Assembly (NCBI RefSeq): GCF_017833415.1 | Contig: NZ_JAFICC010000012.1 | Location: forward strand, 1-64,000 | Reading direction: 5' to 3' | DNA length: 64,000 nt | DNA from: Flavobacterium sp. 1355 | GTDB taxonomy: Bacteria > Bacteroidota > Bacteroidia > Flavobacteriales > Flavobacteriaceae | Shown: one piece after another, positions 43,305 through 52,573 of the stretch | How positions within the stretch are numbered: position 1 is the first letter of the stretch | Layout of the letters: each line of letters begins with the position of its first letter | Made by a program: the position numbers and the translations under genes | The notes under the pieces: generated by a model | Database searches by the model: none | The model's input: only the letters and a program-made list of their open reading frames with translations | What the model was told of the DNA's origin: nothing

Positions 43305-46300
43305 TTATTTTTTAATGATTTTACTGCTGTAAATAACTTTATTGTTTTCAGTTAAAGTGTAAATATAAACTCCGGTTTTAAGGCTGCTTATCTGAATTAT
43401 TGAGTTGCTTCTGTCTTGTGTATTTTTTATATCAATCGGATGTAGAACTAACCGTCCTGACATATCATAAAGTCTCAATTTCAGGCTTTTGTCCTGATTT
43501 GTTTTCACCGCTACATTTACTACATCCAAAGCCGGATTTGGGTATGCTTGTATAAAGTATCCGTTTATTGTTTCAAAATCATCTGTTGACAAATTATCCG
43601 CTTTTAATTCAAAACGGGCAATTACGGGTCCGTGATCTGAAGTTGTTGTTGTGTAGCCTGGAATATCTGCTCTCGGATCGTAAACCGCAATAGAATTAGG
43701 AATATAATCATCTGTAAGTTCATTTGAAATAACAATATGATCCAGGAATCCGCCTGAACTTAAAAAGCTGTAAGCGCCAGCCTGGCTAATGCCCAGAGTA
43801 ATTGGATTATAGCGGTCTGTATCTTCTACAATTTTTTGGTAAGAAGAGAGCTGTCCGGCAATAACCGATTCTTTGACATCATCATTAAAGTCGCCCAGGA
43901 TCATAAAATTTGAATTTGGGTAATGAACGTCTAAACTATCCTTCAATAGCTCGGCATCATATTTACGCATATTATATCTGGAGATATCACTTCCGCTATT
44001 GGCACGTGCATGAAGATCAATCAGGTTAATCTCTTTTTTGATTCCACCGATATTTGTTTCTATTTTAACCAAATAAGGCAAACGTCCTGATGAGAAAAAG
44101 CTTGCTCCATTGCCTCCGGGATAATTTGGTAAAGTTGCTGTCCCGGCACGAACATCATCATACAATTTCTTAAACATGACACGGGTACTTTTTACCGTTG
44201 TTGTTTGTGTATTATAAAGCACAACCAGTTTTTGAGGCGGAAAATTAGGATCCGGTTCTTCAAACGAATATGACCAGGATGTTGAAGTTGTTTTATCAAA
44301 TGTTTTTCCATTAATATTTATTTTCTGAATTAGAAGATCAATAGATGGATCGTCTGAAACTTCCTGAACCACATAAACATCGGCATTTAGTTTATTCATT
44401 ACTTTGGCAACATTATCAATTTGCAAGGCATCGTCTGTTGGCCCAAACTCAGCTCCGTCTGTTCCTTTTACATCTGATCCAAAAAACTCCAGATTATAAC
44501 TTACAACATCAAAAGTATCTGCTTTTGGTAATGAAGATCCGGTAAATGTTCCTATTTGCTTGTTTAATCCAGTTCCTGTTACGGTTAAGGAACCAGAGAT
44601 TGTTAAAGCTTTTACAGAAGGTACAAATCTGGCATAAAGCACTTTTCCTGCCAATGCATCTGCGGCACTGACAACAACAACCGACTGAAATGATACATTA
44701 TCCAAAGAGATCTGATAATCTGCAGGCGCTGTAATGGCTATATCTCCATAACCGGCAGCTTTAAAATTAAAAGACTGACTTACTGATGTTGTATTAGGGT
44801 TTACATCTCCAAAATCCAGAAAAGGATTTGAAGCCACATAACCCATTTCATTTGTAATGGCAATATCATCTATTGACCATTCTGATGCATTATTTGTTCC
44901 GCCTACTGTTGTTTCATAAACCCATGCCAAATAGGTTTGATCCGTTTTATATGCGCTTAAATCTATATATTGCGACTTTGCATACGTTCCGGTTGTAACA
45001 GGAAAATCACCATTTATTTCTGTCCATGTTGCTGTTTCCGGATTGCTTTTACCGTCATAATTTACAGAGACCATTAATTTTAAACCTGGACCTGTATAAA
45101 ATTTACGTGAATAAAAAGACAGTAAAGGAAACTGGTTAAAATTGTTCAACCTCAATCTTGGCGATATCAGCCAGTCTTTGCTTGCTCCCGTATCAGAATA
45201 ACCATTCATCAGCACGGCACCTGTTCCTGTATTTACATTTCGGGCAACACTTGTATATCCCCATTTATTTGTAGTTCCGGAAACATTGTATTGAGTCCAG
45301 CCGCTGTTTGTCAAAACATTTGGATCGTTAAAACCTTGTATGTACGGATTTATCCCTGTTCCGCTAAGAATCACAATTTTACTCGTTGCGCCAGTTGATT
45401 CGTGTGTTATTTGTCCTGAAAATATCGCTGCTGCATTTGGAGTAAACTTTACATAGATTGTTGGTTTTGCGTTTGCAGCAAAATCAGACATCAGGAAAGT
45501 CAAAGAAGATGCAAAGGAAATATTGTCTTTGGAAATTGTGAAATTACTTGAAGCCGTAACTATAACATCGCTGGTAAGATTATCTCCCTGAATCTGATAA
45601 CTTAAAACTTCTGAATCAAAATTTGTTTCGGAAAATCCTAAATCAACTAAAGCAGTTGATGTCATTAGAGAAGGAATCGCAACATCTGAGGTTGTAACAT
45701 CAACTTTATTAATTACGGTCTGAATATTTCCGTATAAGTCTTCAGAAACAGAAAAAACAGAATATGCAGTATTAATTACCAAACCGGTAAAACTTTTTAC
45801 ATATATCTGAGAAGGATCTGTAATATCCAGAAATCCTGCCTGCAAAGCTGCGTTTCCGTTTGCATCGAGACCAGATTTTACCTGAGCTGCTGAAGGTGTG
45901 GCACTTCCTGACGCCAATAATACATAATAGGTTTTGCCTGCCTCATTCAGTTTATCAGAAAAGTCAAAAGCTTCGGATAAAATATTATCTGCTTTTGGAT
46001 AACCGGCTTCACTAACCGGTGCTATTATATCGCTTCTGATGTCAATATTGTCAATGGCAAAAGAAGGACGTGAACCGCCTCCTGAGTTTTGTTTAGAAAT
46101 CCATCTGATCTGAACAACAGGCTGATTATTACATTCAGCAGGCAAAGTTACTTTTATTGTTTTAGGATTTTGAGGATCTGTAACTGCTCCTGTCTGCTGT
46201 ATTGTATTGTTTGTATAAGCTGTTGCAGGTATTGATGTAAATGCTGTTGCAGTACCAACGCGATATTGTAAAATCATCTCATTGATACGTTCAGACGTTG

Positions 46301-46730
46301 TGGCTCCCGAAACTAATCCATAAGGATTACGAATCGTAATAGCATCATATTGAACCTGAATAGCAGTTTGTCCTGTAGTGGAAAAAGCAAAACCAATAGC
46401 CAAATCAAGCGAGCCTGTATTTAAGAAACCTATTTTACCATTATAGTTGTGAACGTTACCACTGGTAGTGGCTGCTGTACTACTGGCCACCAAAGGTCTG
46501 TCGGCAACCATAGTTGCACTTGTGTTATAAGCAGATCCGGGTGCTGTAGAAGCAGTCCATCCCTGAAATCCTGCGGGATATATAGTAGCAGTATAATCAA
46601 GTCCATCAAAATTTTGTGCATAAGGCAAACTTTGTACAGCCGGCATTGTCTGTGCACTACTACTTATCGAAAAGAAATAAAAAAAACTTAAAAAAGCCAT
46701 TAAATGGCGTAGAGAGTAAATGTTTTTCAT
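43305..46730 (-). CDS. Large T9SS-exported protein with nuclease-fold domain
   Basis: A 1141-residue secreted protein. A signal peptide (about 1-26) is followed by several beta-sandwich modules. A choice-of-anchor/MAM-like module lies near 465-630 (KDWLISPRLRLNN, WSIDDIAITNE). An endonuclease/exonuclease/phosphatase domain covers about 740-1050 (VVSYNLEFFGSDV, VVQEVSDDPS, ILGDFNDD, SDHGPVIARFEL). The last ~75 residues are a type A T9SS sorting domain (AYPNPALDVVNVAV, GVYIYTLTENNKV). It should reach the cell surface or medium and may degrade DNA or another phosphodiester. Isolated gene. Confidence 0.88.
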   Translation of the reverse strand: MKNIYSLRHLMAFLSFFYFFSISSSAQTMPAVQSLPYAQNFDGLDYTATIYPAGFQGWTASTAPGSAYNTSATMVADRPLVASSTAATTSGNVHNYNGKIGFLNTGSLDLAIGFAFSTTGQTAIQVQYDAITIRNPYGLVSGATTSERINEMILQYRVGTATAFTSIPATAYTNNTIQQTGAVTDPQNPKTIKVTLPAECNNQPVVQIRWISKQNSGGGSRPSFAIDNIDIRSDIIAPVSEAGYPKADNILSEAFDFSDKLNEAGKTYYVLLASGSATPSAAQVKSGLDANGNAALQAGFLDITDPSQIYVKSFTGLVINTAYSVFSVSEDLYGNIQTVINKVDVTTSDVAIPSLMTSTALVDLGFSETNFDSEVLSYQIQGDNLTSDVIVTASSNFTISKDNISFASSLTFLMSDFAANAKPTIYVKFTPNAAAIFSGQITHESTGATSKIVILSGTGINPYIQGFNDPNVLTNSGWTQYNVSGTTNKWGYTSVARNVNTGTGAVLMNGYSDTGASKDWLISPRLRLNNFNQFPLLSFYSRKFYTGPGLKLMVSVNYDGKSNPETATWTEINGDFPVTTGTYAKSQYIDLSAYKTDQTYLAWVYETTVGGTNNASEWSIDDIAITNEMGYVASNPFLDFGDVNPNTTSVSQSFNFKAAGYGDIAITAPADYQISLDNVSFQSVVVVSAADALAGKVLYARFVPSVKALTISGSLTVTGTGLNKQIGTFTGSSLPKADTFDVVSYNLEFFGSDVKGTDGAEFGPTDDALQIDNVAKVMNKLNADVYVVQEVSDDPSIDLLIQKININGKTFDKTTSTSWSYSFEEPDPNFPPQKLVVLYNTQTTTVKSTRVMFKKLYDDVRAGTATLPNYPGGNGASFFSSGRLPYLVKIETNIGGIKKEINLIDLHARANSGSDISRYNMRKYDAELLKDSLDVHYPNSNFMILGDFNDDVKESVIAGQLSSYQKIVEDTDRYNPITLGISQAGAYSFLSSGGFLDHIVISNELTDDYIPNSIAVYDPRADIPGYTTTTSDHGPVIARFELKADNLSTDDFETINGYFIQAYPNPALDVVNVAVKTNQDKSLKLRLYDMSGRLVLHPIDIKNTQDRSNSIIQISSLKTGVYIYTLTENNKVIYSSKIIKK

Positions 46731-47071
46731 AAGTTAAAAAATAGAGTTTTTAGAAACTAAATTTATGACCTTTAAAGTTAAGGCAGTATTATGAAATTAT
46801 AAATTAATTCTTTCATATTTTATTTTGCACAGCTTATAAAAACAAAAAATTCTCACATAATATTTAAAACCTCAACAAATATAGTATTTCTAGAAGGTTT
46901 TTAAGTCTTGTCAACTTTCATAATTATGAAGAAAAAACTTATTTAATATAACTAATAAAAAAGACCGACTGAATCCAGACGGTCTTAAAATCTTATTTTT
47001 TTAATTTTTTTACACTGCACTATCAATGTTATTTTCATTACTGTGGCCGGCTAAAAATTTTGTATTGTAAA
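46731..47071. other. Intergenic gap with one hairpin
   Basis: This 341-bp AT-rich interval separates two leftward genes. AAGACCG (46961-46967) pairs with CGGTCTT (46980-46986) and a T-rich run follows near 46990, so it may terminate a transcript. The remainder should contain the promoter of the T9SS gene, but I find no convincing TAnnTTTG. No gene is seen. Confidence 0.5.
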
Positions 47072-47446
47072 TCAATCTTCCTCATCTAATTTCATATTAC
47101 CGCGGTCTTTATGGTTGTCAGGGTGTGAGTTTGGATAACGGTTTGCGGTTATATCAGAATTCCTGTCTTTATTTTCTACCGTTTTTTCTGCTTCTTCTTC
47201 TGTCACAACACCGCGGTTGCCACTTGCACTATTTTTTCCTTTTTGATCTGATACTTCCGTTATTTTCTCATTTTCGTTTCTTGCTCTGTCCACAACCTCT
47301 TTGTTTCCTTCCTGGTCTGTCACCACTTCTTTTTTGAGTTTCAAATCATCCGGATTTTTATCGTGCGAAACATTTTTCCCTTTAGATTCATCTATATTTT
47401 TTTGTACCCCATTTATCTTTTTAGAGCCTAAATCATTAGTTTCCAT
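47072..47446 (-). CDS. Highly charged hypothetical protein
   Basis: A 124-residue hydrophilic protein rich in Lys, Glu, Asp and Asn. It has no signal, no hydrophobic core, and repeated words such as VTDQEGNKEVVDRARNENEK and VTEEEAEKTVENKDRN. It looks intrinsically disordered, like stress-related or hydrophilin-type proteins. Its sequence bears no clear match that I know. It is a single gene divergent from the pseudouridine synthase. Confidence 0.6.
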   Translation of the reverse strand: METNDLGSKKINGVQKNIDESKGKNVSHDKNPDDLKLKKEVVTDQEGNKEVVDRARNENEKITEVSDQKGKNSASGNRGVVTEEEAEKTVENKDRNSDITANRYPNSHPDNHKDRGNMKLDEED

Positions 47447-47518
47447 AGTAGTATTTTTTTAAATTTCTATTATAATATTACGAATTTTCAGACCAAAAAC
47501 TAAACCATTTAACATAGC

Positions 47519-47547
47519 TTTTGGATAATAAAACAAAACTATCTTTG
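47519..47547 (+). promoter_or_regulatory. Promoter of the pseudouridine synthase gene
   Basis: TATCTTTG at 47540-47547 is a perfect -7 element, with TTTTG at 47519-47523 about 16-18 nt upstream. The transcript would start near 47554, which rules out the TTG at 47521 as start codon and supports ATG 47563. Confidence 0.5.
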
Positions 47548-47562
47548 CACAAAATAATTGGC

Positions 47563-48135
47563 ATGCAACATCACTTTATTCTTTTTAAACCTTATGGCTA
47601 TTTAAGCCAGTTTATTTATGAATTAAAAAGAAAGAAAAAACTTTTGGGAGAATTACATGATTTCCCCAAAGGCACTATGGCTATTGGACGTCTGGACGAA
47701 GATTCTGAAGGTCTGCTTCTGCTTACTACAGACGGGAAAGTGAGCGAACAGATAAGAAGCAAAAAAGTTGATAAGGAATATTATGTACAGGTCGACGGAG
47801 TAATTACGCCTGAGGCTATCGAACAACTGCAAAAAGGGGTTGAAATTGGTTTTGATGGCGGAAAATACAAAACCAAACCCTGCAAAGCATTTATTGTTAC
47901 TGAAATTCCTGATTTTGGGCCAAGGGCAAAAAAAATAAGAGATGAACGTCACGGACCAACTTCGTGGACTTCTATAACGGTAAATGAAGGCAAATTTCGC
48001 CAAGTGCGAAAAATGACAGCCGCAGTTGGCTTTCCGACCCTGAGACTGGTTCGTGTTCGGATAGGAAATGTATATTTGCAAAATCTAAAAGCGGGAGAAG
48101 TTCTTGAAGTACCCGATTTTAAATTGGATAATTAG
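47563..48135 (+). CDS. Ribosomal large-subunit pseudouridine synthase (RluE-like)
   Basis: A 190-residue RsuA/RluE-type synthase without an S4 domain. It starts MQHHFILFKPYGYLSQF, has the catalytic Asp in MAIGRLDEDSEGLLLLTTDG, and continues with KEYYVQVDG and GKFRQVRKMTAAVGFPTLRL. It should isomerise a uridine in 23S rRNA, probably the RluE position by similarity, though the exact target is inferred. Confidence 0.9.
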   Translation: MQHHFILFKPYGYLSQFIYELKRKKKLLGELHDFPKGTMAIGRLDEDSEGLLLLTTDGKVSEQIRSKKVDKEYYVQVDGVITPEAIEQLQKGVEIGFDGGKYKTKPCKAFIVTEIPDFGPRAKKIRDERHGPTSWTSITVNEGKFRQVRKMTAAVGFPTLRLVRVRIGNVYLQNLKAGEVLEVPDFKLDN

Positions 48136-48183
48136 TTAATGTGACAATTTGATAATTTGATAATTTTTTAAATTCGCTGACCC

Positions 48184-48259
48184 TAACTTAACTCTTAACT
48201 CTTAACCCTTAACCCTTAACCCTTAACTCCTAACTCCTAACTCCTAACTCCTAACTCCT
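48184..48259. repeat. Heptamer repeat array, telomere-like
   Basis: About ten tandem 7-mers of the forms CTTAACC, CCTTAAC and CTAACTC run up to 5 bp before TATAAAAATG of trmL. There are no spacers, so it is not a CRISPR. A longer, partly inverted version lies at 52955-53080. Confidence 0.8.
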
Positions 48260-48265
48260 ATAAAA

Positions 48266-48721
48266 ATGCTGAACGTTGTTCTTGTAGAACCGGAAATACC
48301 AAATAATACCGGAAATATCGGGCGCTTATGCGTGGGTACCGAAAGCCGATTACATTTAATCCATCCTTTTGGATTTGTAATTAATGACAAAAACCTTAAA
48401 CGTTCCGGATTGGACTATTGGGTTCATCTCGATGTTACTGAATATCAGAATATCGAGGAATGGATAAAACAAATTCCAGATCAATCTCGTGTGTTTTTAA
48501 TGAGTTCCCATGCTGAAAAATCTTATCTGGAAACTGATTTCCAAGATGGTGACTGGCTGGTTTTTGGCAAAGAAAGCGTTGGTTTGAGCAAAGAAGTACT
48601 CGGACGTTTTGAAAACCATTTAACAATTCCGATGTCAAAGCTTATCAGAAGTTTTAATATTGCCAATTCAGTTGCTTTTGTTGTTGGTGAAGCTAAGAGG
48701 CAAATTGCATTGAAGATTTAA
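48266..48721 (+). CDS. trmL: tRNA (cytidine/uridine(34)-2'-O)-methyltransferase
   Basis: A 151-residue SPOUT (trefoil-knot) methyltransferase that methylates the wobble ribose of tRNA-Leu isoacceptors using SAM. Signature segments are EPEIPNNTGNIGRLC, HLIHPFGFVI, WLVFGKESVGLSKEVL and IPMSKLIRSFNIANSVAF. The length is typical of TrmL. Upstream the heptamer array occupies the promoter region. Confidence 0.95.
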   Translation: MLNVVLVEPEIPNNTGNIGRLCVGTESRLHLIHPFGFVINDKNLKRSGLDYWVHLDVTEYQNIEEWIKQIPDQSRVFLMSSHAEKSYLETDFQDGDWLVFGKESVGLSKEVLGRFENHLTIPMSKLIRSFNIANSVAFVVGEAKRQIALKI

Positions 48722-48730
48722 ATTACTTCC

Positions 48731-48815
48731 TGCAAGGTTTCAAAAACCTTGTAGGTATTGTGCCGCCTTCTTGATAACTTACTATTTAAACCTACAAGGT
48801 TTTTGAAACCTTGCA
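48731..48815. repeat. Perfect 26-bp inverted repeat
   Basis: The left arm 48731-48756 and right arm 48790-48815 are exact complements over 26 bp. Each arm is itself nearly palindromic (AAGGTTTCAAAAACCTT), so alternative small hairpins are possible. It stands between trmL and the next rightward gene. Confidence 0.8.
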
Positions 48816-48851
48816 TGACAAGAGTTTCTTATAAAATAAATATAGCTTAAA

Positions 48852-49445
48852 ATGATTCAAAGCGTACTATTCAATTCCGAATTAATATTGTTGGATTTCT
48901 TTTCTGCATATGGCTTAACTACGATATTGTTTTTAATTCTTTCCCTATTTATAAAAAAGAACTTTCTAAAAAAAGTTGATGTCCATTCAAATCATTTTAT
49001 TTCGTTTATAGGTATTGTTTATCTGATTGTCTGGATTATTGCTACAATTGTTGAATTATATTTTCGGGAAGAAGAAAGCAGAAATTATCTTCTGAATAGA
49101 ATGTTTGGAAAATATTGGTTCGGATTTTGGCTTCAGCCACTAATATGGTTTTCTATTACTCAACTTCTGCGATTTAAAACGATTCAAAAAAATATTCTCT
49201 TTCGATTAATATTTAGTTTTTTGCTTATCATATCAATTGAAAAGATGGTAATCATTTTTACATCTTTTCATAGAGATTATTTACCAAGTTCCTGGACAAT
49301 GTATAATGATTCAGGCATTTACCCTTCAAATATATTTCTCGTATTATTAATGAAGATTTCTATTTACTTGCTTTCTGTTAGAATCTATTTCGCAATTAGT
49401 CAAAAAATAAAAGAGTTAAAAGCAAGAAAAGCTAATTTACAATAA
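48852..49445 (+). CDS. Integral membrane protein, unknown function
   Basis: A 197-residue protein with four or five hydrophobic segments (about 10-37, 50-74, 90-112, 118-138 and 160-182). An acidic/basic loop, FREEESRNYLLNRMFGKYW, follows the second. No family is recognised. Its last 14 bp overlap the convergent btuD-like gene. Confidence 0.65.
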   Translation: MIQSVLFNSELILLDFFSAYGLTTILFLILSLFIKKNFLKKVDVHSNHFISFIGIVYLIVWIIATIVELYFREEESRNYLLNRMFGKYWFGFWLQPLIWFSITQLLRFKTIQKNILFRLIFSFLLIISIEKMVIIFTSFHRDYLPSSWTMYNDSGIYPSNIFLVLLMKISIYLLSVRIYFAISQKIKELKARKANLQ

Positions 49446-50208
49446 ACTTCCCTTTTTCGGCATCAAAAATAATATGTTCGTCTTTGAATAAATTGGCAAA
49501 ACTGCCTTTTGAAATTAAATTACATGGCTCGTCCTGAATTACACTTTCAGGTGTCATAATAATCATTTCGTCACTGAGCTGAATTGCCAGATCTATATCG
49601 TGCGTAGAAAACAAAATACATTTTTGGGTTTCCTGAGTCAGCTTTTTTAATAATTTGAAAAGTGAAACTTTATGCAGCAAATCAAGATGAGTTGTGGGTT
49701 CATCAAGGATAATTAGTGGCGTATCCTGTGCCAAAGCGCGTGAAATTAATACTTTTTGTAATTGTCCGTCGCTTATTTCAAAATGTTTTTTTCGGGCTAA
49801 ATGAGTAATTTGAGTAAGTTCCAACGCTTCATTTACTTTTATGATATCTTCTGGATTTAAAGTTCCGATCCAGTTCGTATAAGGCTGACGGCCTAAAGCA
49901 ACCAGCTCAAAAACAGTAAGGTTGCTCGGTGGAAGCTTTTCGGTCAGCACCAAAGCTAAATTTTGGGCCAAATCCAATGGTTTAAAAGTCGTAATATCTT
50001 TATCGTTCAGCAATACATTTCCTGACAATGGTTTTTGAATTCCTGTAATCGTTCTCAGCAAAGTCGATTTTCCGATTCCGTTTGCACCTATTAAGGAAAC
50101 AAGTTTTCCTGCAGCCAAATTCAGATTCAGGTTTTCAGCAATAGTTGCAGTGTCTTTCTTGGACTTATAGCCAATACTTAAATTTGAGGTGGTCAGGATA
50201 TTTTTCAT
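49432..50208 (-). CDS. btuD: Corrinoid ABC importer, ATP-binding protein
   Basis: A 258-residue ATPase of the iron-siderophore/B12 class. Walker A is SLIGANGIGKSTLLRTI, the signature ISDGQLQKVLISRALAQDTP replaces the usual LSGGQ, Walker B is LIILDEPTTHLDLLHK, and the switch His is in FSTHDID. It powers the permease encoded upstream. B12 rather than iron specificity is inferred from the surrounding cob and btu genes. Confidence 0.87.
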   Translation of the reverse strand: MKNILTTSNLSIGYKSKKDTATIAENLNLNLAAGKLVSLIGANGIGKSTLLRTITGIQKPLSGNVLLNDKDITTFKPLDLAQNLALVLTEKLPPSNLTVFELVALGRQPYTNWIGTLNPEDIIKVNEALELTQITHLARKKHFEISDGQLQKVLISRALAQDTPLIILDEPTTHLDLLHKVSLFKLLKKLTQETQKCILFSTHDIDLAIQLSDEMIIMTPESVIQDEPCNLISKGSFANLFKDEHIIFDAEKGKFIVN

Positions 50209-50257
50209 ATTAAAGTTGCCAGGAGAATGATGTTTAAGCTTCTGAGTTTTTTTATAA

Positions 50258-51286
50258 TTACTGAAAATTTCTTTTTTTCATTAACAGCCATACCACAACC
50301 GGAGCCCCAATAATTGATGTAATTGCATTAATTGGCAGTGTGGTATCTAATCCCGGTAATTGTGAAGCGATATCGCAAAACAGCATAATTATTGCACCGT
50401 AAAAAAAAGTACTCCAATATAAAATTGCATGATTACTGGTCTGGAAAGTCAATTTTGCAATATGAGGGACCGCTAAACCAATAAAAGCAATCGGGCCGGC
50501 AAAAGCCGTAATGCTTCCTGCCAGAATACTTGTGGCGAAAATAATAAGGAGTTGCGCCTTTTTATAATTTAAACCCATACTTTTAGCATAATTTTCTCCC
50601 AAAAGCAATGCATTTAAAGGTTTTACACTACTGATGCTTAAAAACAAACCAATACCCACACAACCTGCCAGGACAAAAATGGATGTCCAGGGAAGGTTCC
50701 CAAGATTTCCTAACGACCAAAAAGTAAATCTCTGTAACTGTTCTGCTGAACTAAAATAGGTCAGAACCCCAACAATAGCACTTGTAAAACTACCAAACAT
50801 AAGTCCGACAATCAAAATTGCCATTGTATTTCTTAACCGTTGTGCCACTAATAAAACCAATAGTAAAACAGAAATACTTCCTAAAGTAGAGGCCAATACA
50901 ATTCCATAAGCTGATAATACTATTTCATTTAAAAATGACGGCAGCAAACCGGCGCCCAAAATTACAACCGCCACAGCCAAAATAGCACCTGAACTCAAAC
51001 CCAAAACATCAGGTCCGGCTAAAGGGTTTCTAAATAAGGTCTGCATCAGCAAACCGCTTATCGATAATCCGACTCCGACTAAAACTGCTGTAATGGCTTT
51101 TGGCAGTCGATAATTTATAATAATATATTCCCATGTCGATTTACTGGCATTTCCTCCGGTCAGGCTTGTACAAACTTCCTTAAACGGAATTGTCACCGAA
51201 CCTAAACTAATATCCAGAAAAAACATTAATAAAAGAACTAAGCCGAGTAATGAAAACAGAATTATATTTCGTTTTTTATTTATCAA
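50258..51286 (-). CDS. btuC: Corrinoid ABC importer, permease
   Basis: A 342-residue FecCD/BtuC-type permease with about ten membrane helices. Conserved pieces are YRLPKAITAVLVGVGLSISG, LFRNPLAGPDVLGLSSGAIL and AGPIAFIGLAVPHIAKL, the last forming the coupling helix that meets BtuD. It lies between the ATPase and binding-protein genes. As with btuD, the substrate assignment rests on context. Confidence 0.88.
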   Translation of the reverse strand: MINKKRNIILFSLLGLVLLLMFFLDISLGSVTIPFKEVCTSLTGGNASKSTWEYIIINYRLPKAITAVLVGVGLSISGLLMQTLFRNPLAGPDVLGLSSGAILAVAVVILGAGLLPSFLNEIVLSAYGIVLASTLGSISVLLLVLLVAQRLRNTMAILIVGLMFGSFTSAIVGVLTYFSSAEQLQRFTFWSLGNLGNLPWTSIFVLAGCVGIGLFLSISSVKPLNALLLGENYAKSMGLNYKKAQLLIIFATSILAGSITAFAGPIAFIGLAVPHIAKLTFQTSNHAILYWSTFFYGAIIMLFCDIASQLPGLDTTLPINAITSIIGAPVVVWLLMKKRNFQ

Positions 51287-51292
51287 GTATTC

Positions 51293-52435
51293 TTAATTTA
51301 ATTTAGATGCAAAAGTAAACTCATAACTTGGTAACAGATCAGGGTGAAAAATTTTGATGAAATCCTTCAAAACCAAATCCGGACGGCTTGGAGCAAGTTC
51401 GTAATAAACTATTCCTCCCGTTGCGCCAATCTTTCCTTCAAAAGTGTATACGTTTTTGGATTTGAAGGCATCAAACTGAGTATAATGAGGATTACTTTTC
51501 CCAAATTCATCCAGTGATTTAAAAGAACCAGCAGCAATCCAGAAATCGGCAGATTTTGCTTTTACCAATACTTTTTCAAAAGACAAACCTTCACTTCCTG
51601 TTCCTTTTAGATCTGACCATAAATAATTTGCTTTGGCATCCTTCATAAATTCAGCCACCCAGCTGTTTCCTTTTGCAACATACCAAACATCTTCGTACAT
51701 AGAACCATACAAAACTGTTGCCGTTGCAGGTTTGTCTGCAATAAGTTTCTGGGTTTGCTTATAACTGTCTACAATCTTATCAAACAAATTCTTTGCTTTT
51801 TCTTCTTTACCAAATAAAGCACCATATAACTTTATCCATTCTGCTTTTCCAAGTGGAGATTGTTCCATCCAGTCGGCTTGTATAAAAACATTTAGGCCGC
51901 TTTTCTTCAAATTATCCAGCATCGGATTGTTATTGTCAACGCCAAAAGTTACAATAAGGTCAGGAGATAATTCTATAAGCTGTTCGATGTTTAATTTTTC
52001 GTTCTGTCCTACATTTTTTACAGCACCTTTATCAATCAAAGCTCTTGTTTTTTCAGAAGAAACATAATCTGTATGAGGAAATCCAACAAGCTTATCTTCT
52101 ACTTCTAACATTTCCAGAAAAGGAATGTTTGTTGTCGAAGTTACCACAACAGATTCCAGCGGAACATTTATACTGGCATAACTTAGCAAACTATCCGGAA
52201 CTTTGGCATTTTTTTCTTTTAATACATACGTATAACTTTTATTGGCATCTGGCCACGGATTAGAAACCGTCACCACCGAATAGCCTTCATGTTTTACTAT
52301 AGAAAGTCCTGAAGCATACTCTATACTGTTTTTTGCAATCTCAGGTTTTTGCGTTTCTGCCTGTTCATTTTTTTTACATCCGACAAGAACAAAAAATGGC
52401 AGGATAAAAATAAACTTAGATAATAAATGTCTCAT
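51293..52435 (-). CDS. btuF: Corrinoid ABC importer, substrate-binding lipoprotein
   Basis: A 380-residue class III binding protein, lipidated at C20 (VLVGCKKNE) and so likely on the periplasmic face of the inner membrane. Two lobes are bridged by a long helix. Markers are LEVEDKLVGFPHTDYVSS, LNIEQLIELSPDLIVTFG and NVYTFEGKIGATGGIVYYEL. It is larger than E. coli BtuF because of an extra N-terminal beta region (about 30-95). Adjacent cob genes favour corrinoids; ferric siderophores are the alternative. Confidence 0.85.
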   Translation of the reverse strand: MRHLLSKFIFILPFFVLVGCKKNEQAETQKPEIAKNSIEYASGLSIVKHEGYSVVTVSNPWPDANKSYTYVLKEKNAKVPDSLLSYASINVPLESVVVTSTTNIPFLEMLEVEDKLVGFPHTDYVSSEKTRALIDKGAVKNVGQNEKLNIEQLIELSPDLIVTFGVDNNNPMLDNLKKSGLNVFIQADWMEQSPLGKAEWIKLYGALFGKEEKAKNLFDKIVDSYKQTQKLIADKPATATVLYGSMYEDVWYVAKGNSWVAEFMKDAKANYLWSDLKGTGSEGLSFEKVLVKAKSADFWIAAGSFKSLDEFGKSNPHYTQFDAFKSKNVYTFEGKIGATGGIVYYELAPSRPDLVLKDFIKIFHPDLLPSYEFTFASKLN

Positions 52436-52573
52436 AAGTAGGTTATATTGTTTTTAAGGTATGGTATTTGCCGTTTCAAAATTACGTTTTCAGTAAAAAC
52501 AAAGGTAAACCAATTTGCACTTTTTTTGTCTACCTTTATTCTTACAAACTTAAACAAATATTATCTTTATCTC

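Noticed and set aside
44345-44545. Rightward 66-residue frame inside the T9SS gene
   Set aside because: Antisense to a recognised catalytic domain, Leu/His-rich shadow translation.
48184-48259. CRISPR array
   Set aside because: The heptamers are contiguous with no unique spacers, and no cas genes are near.
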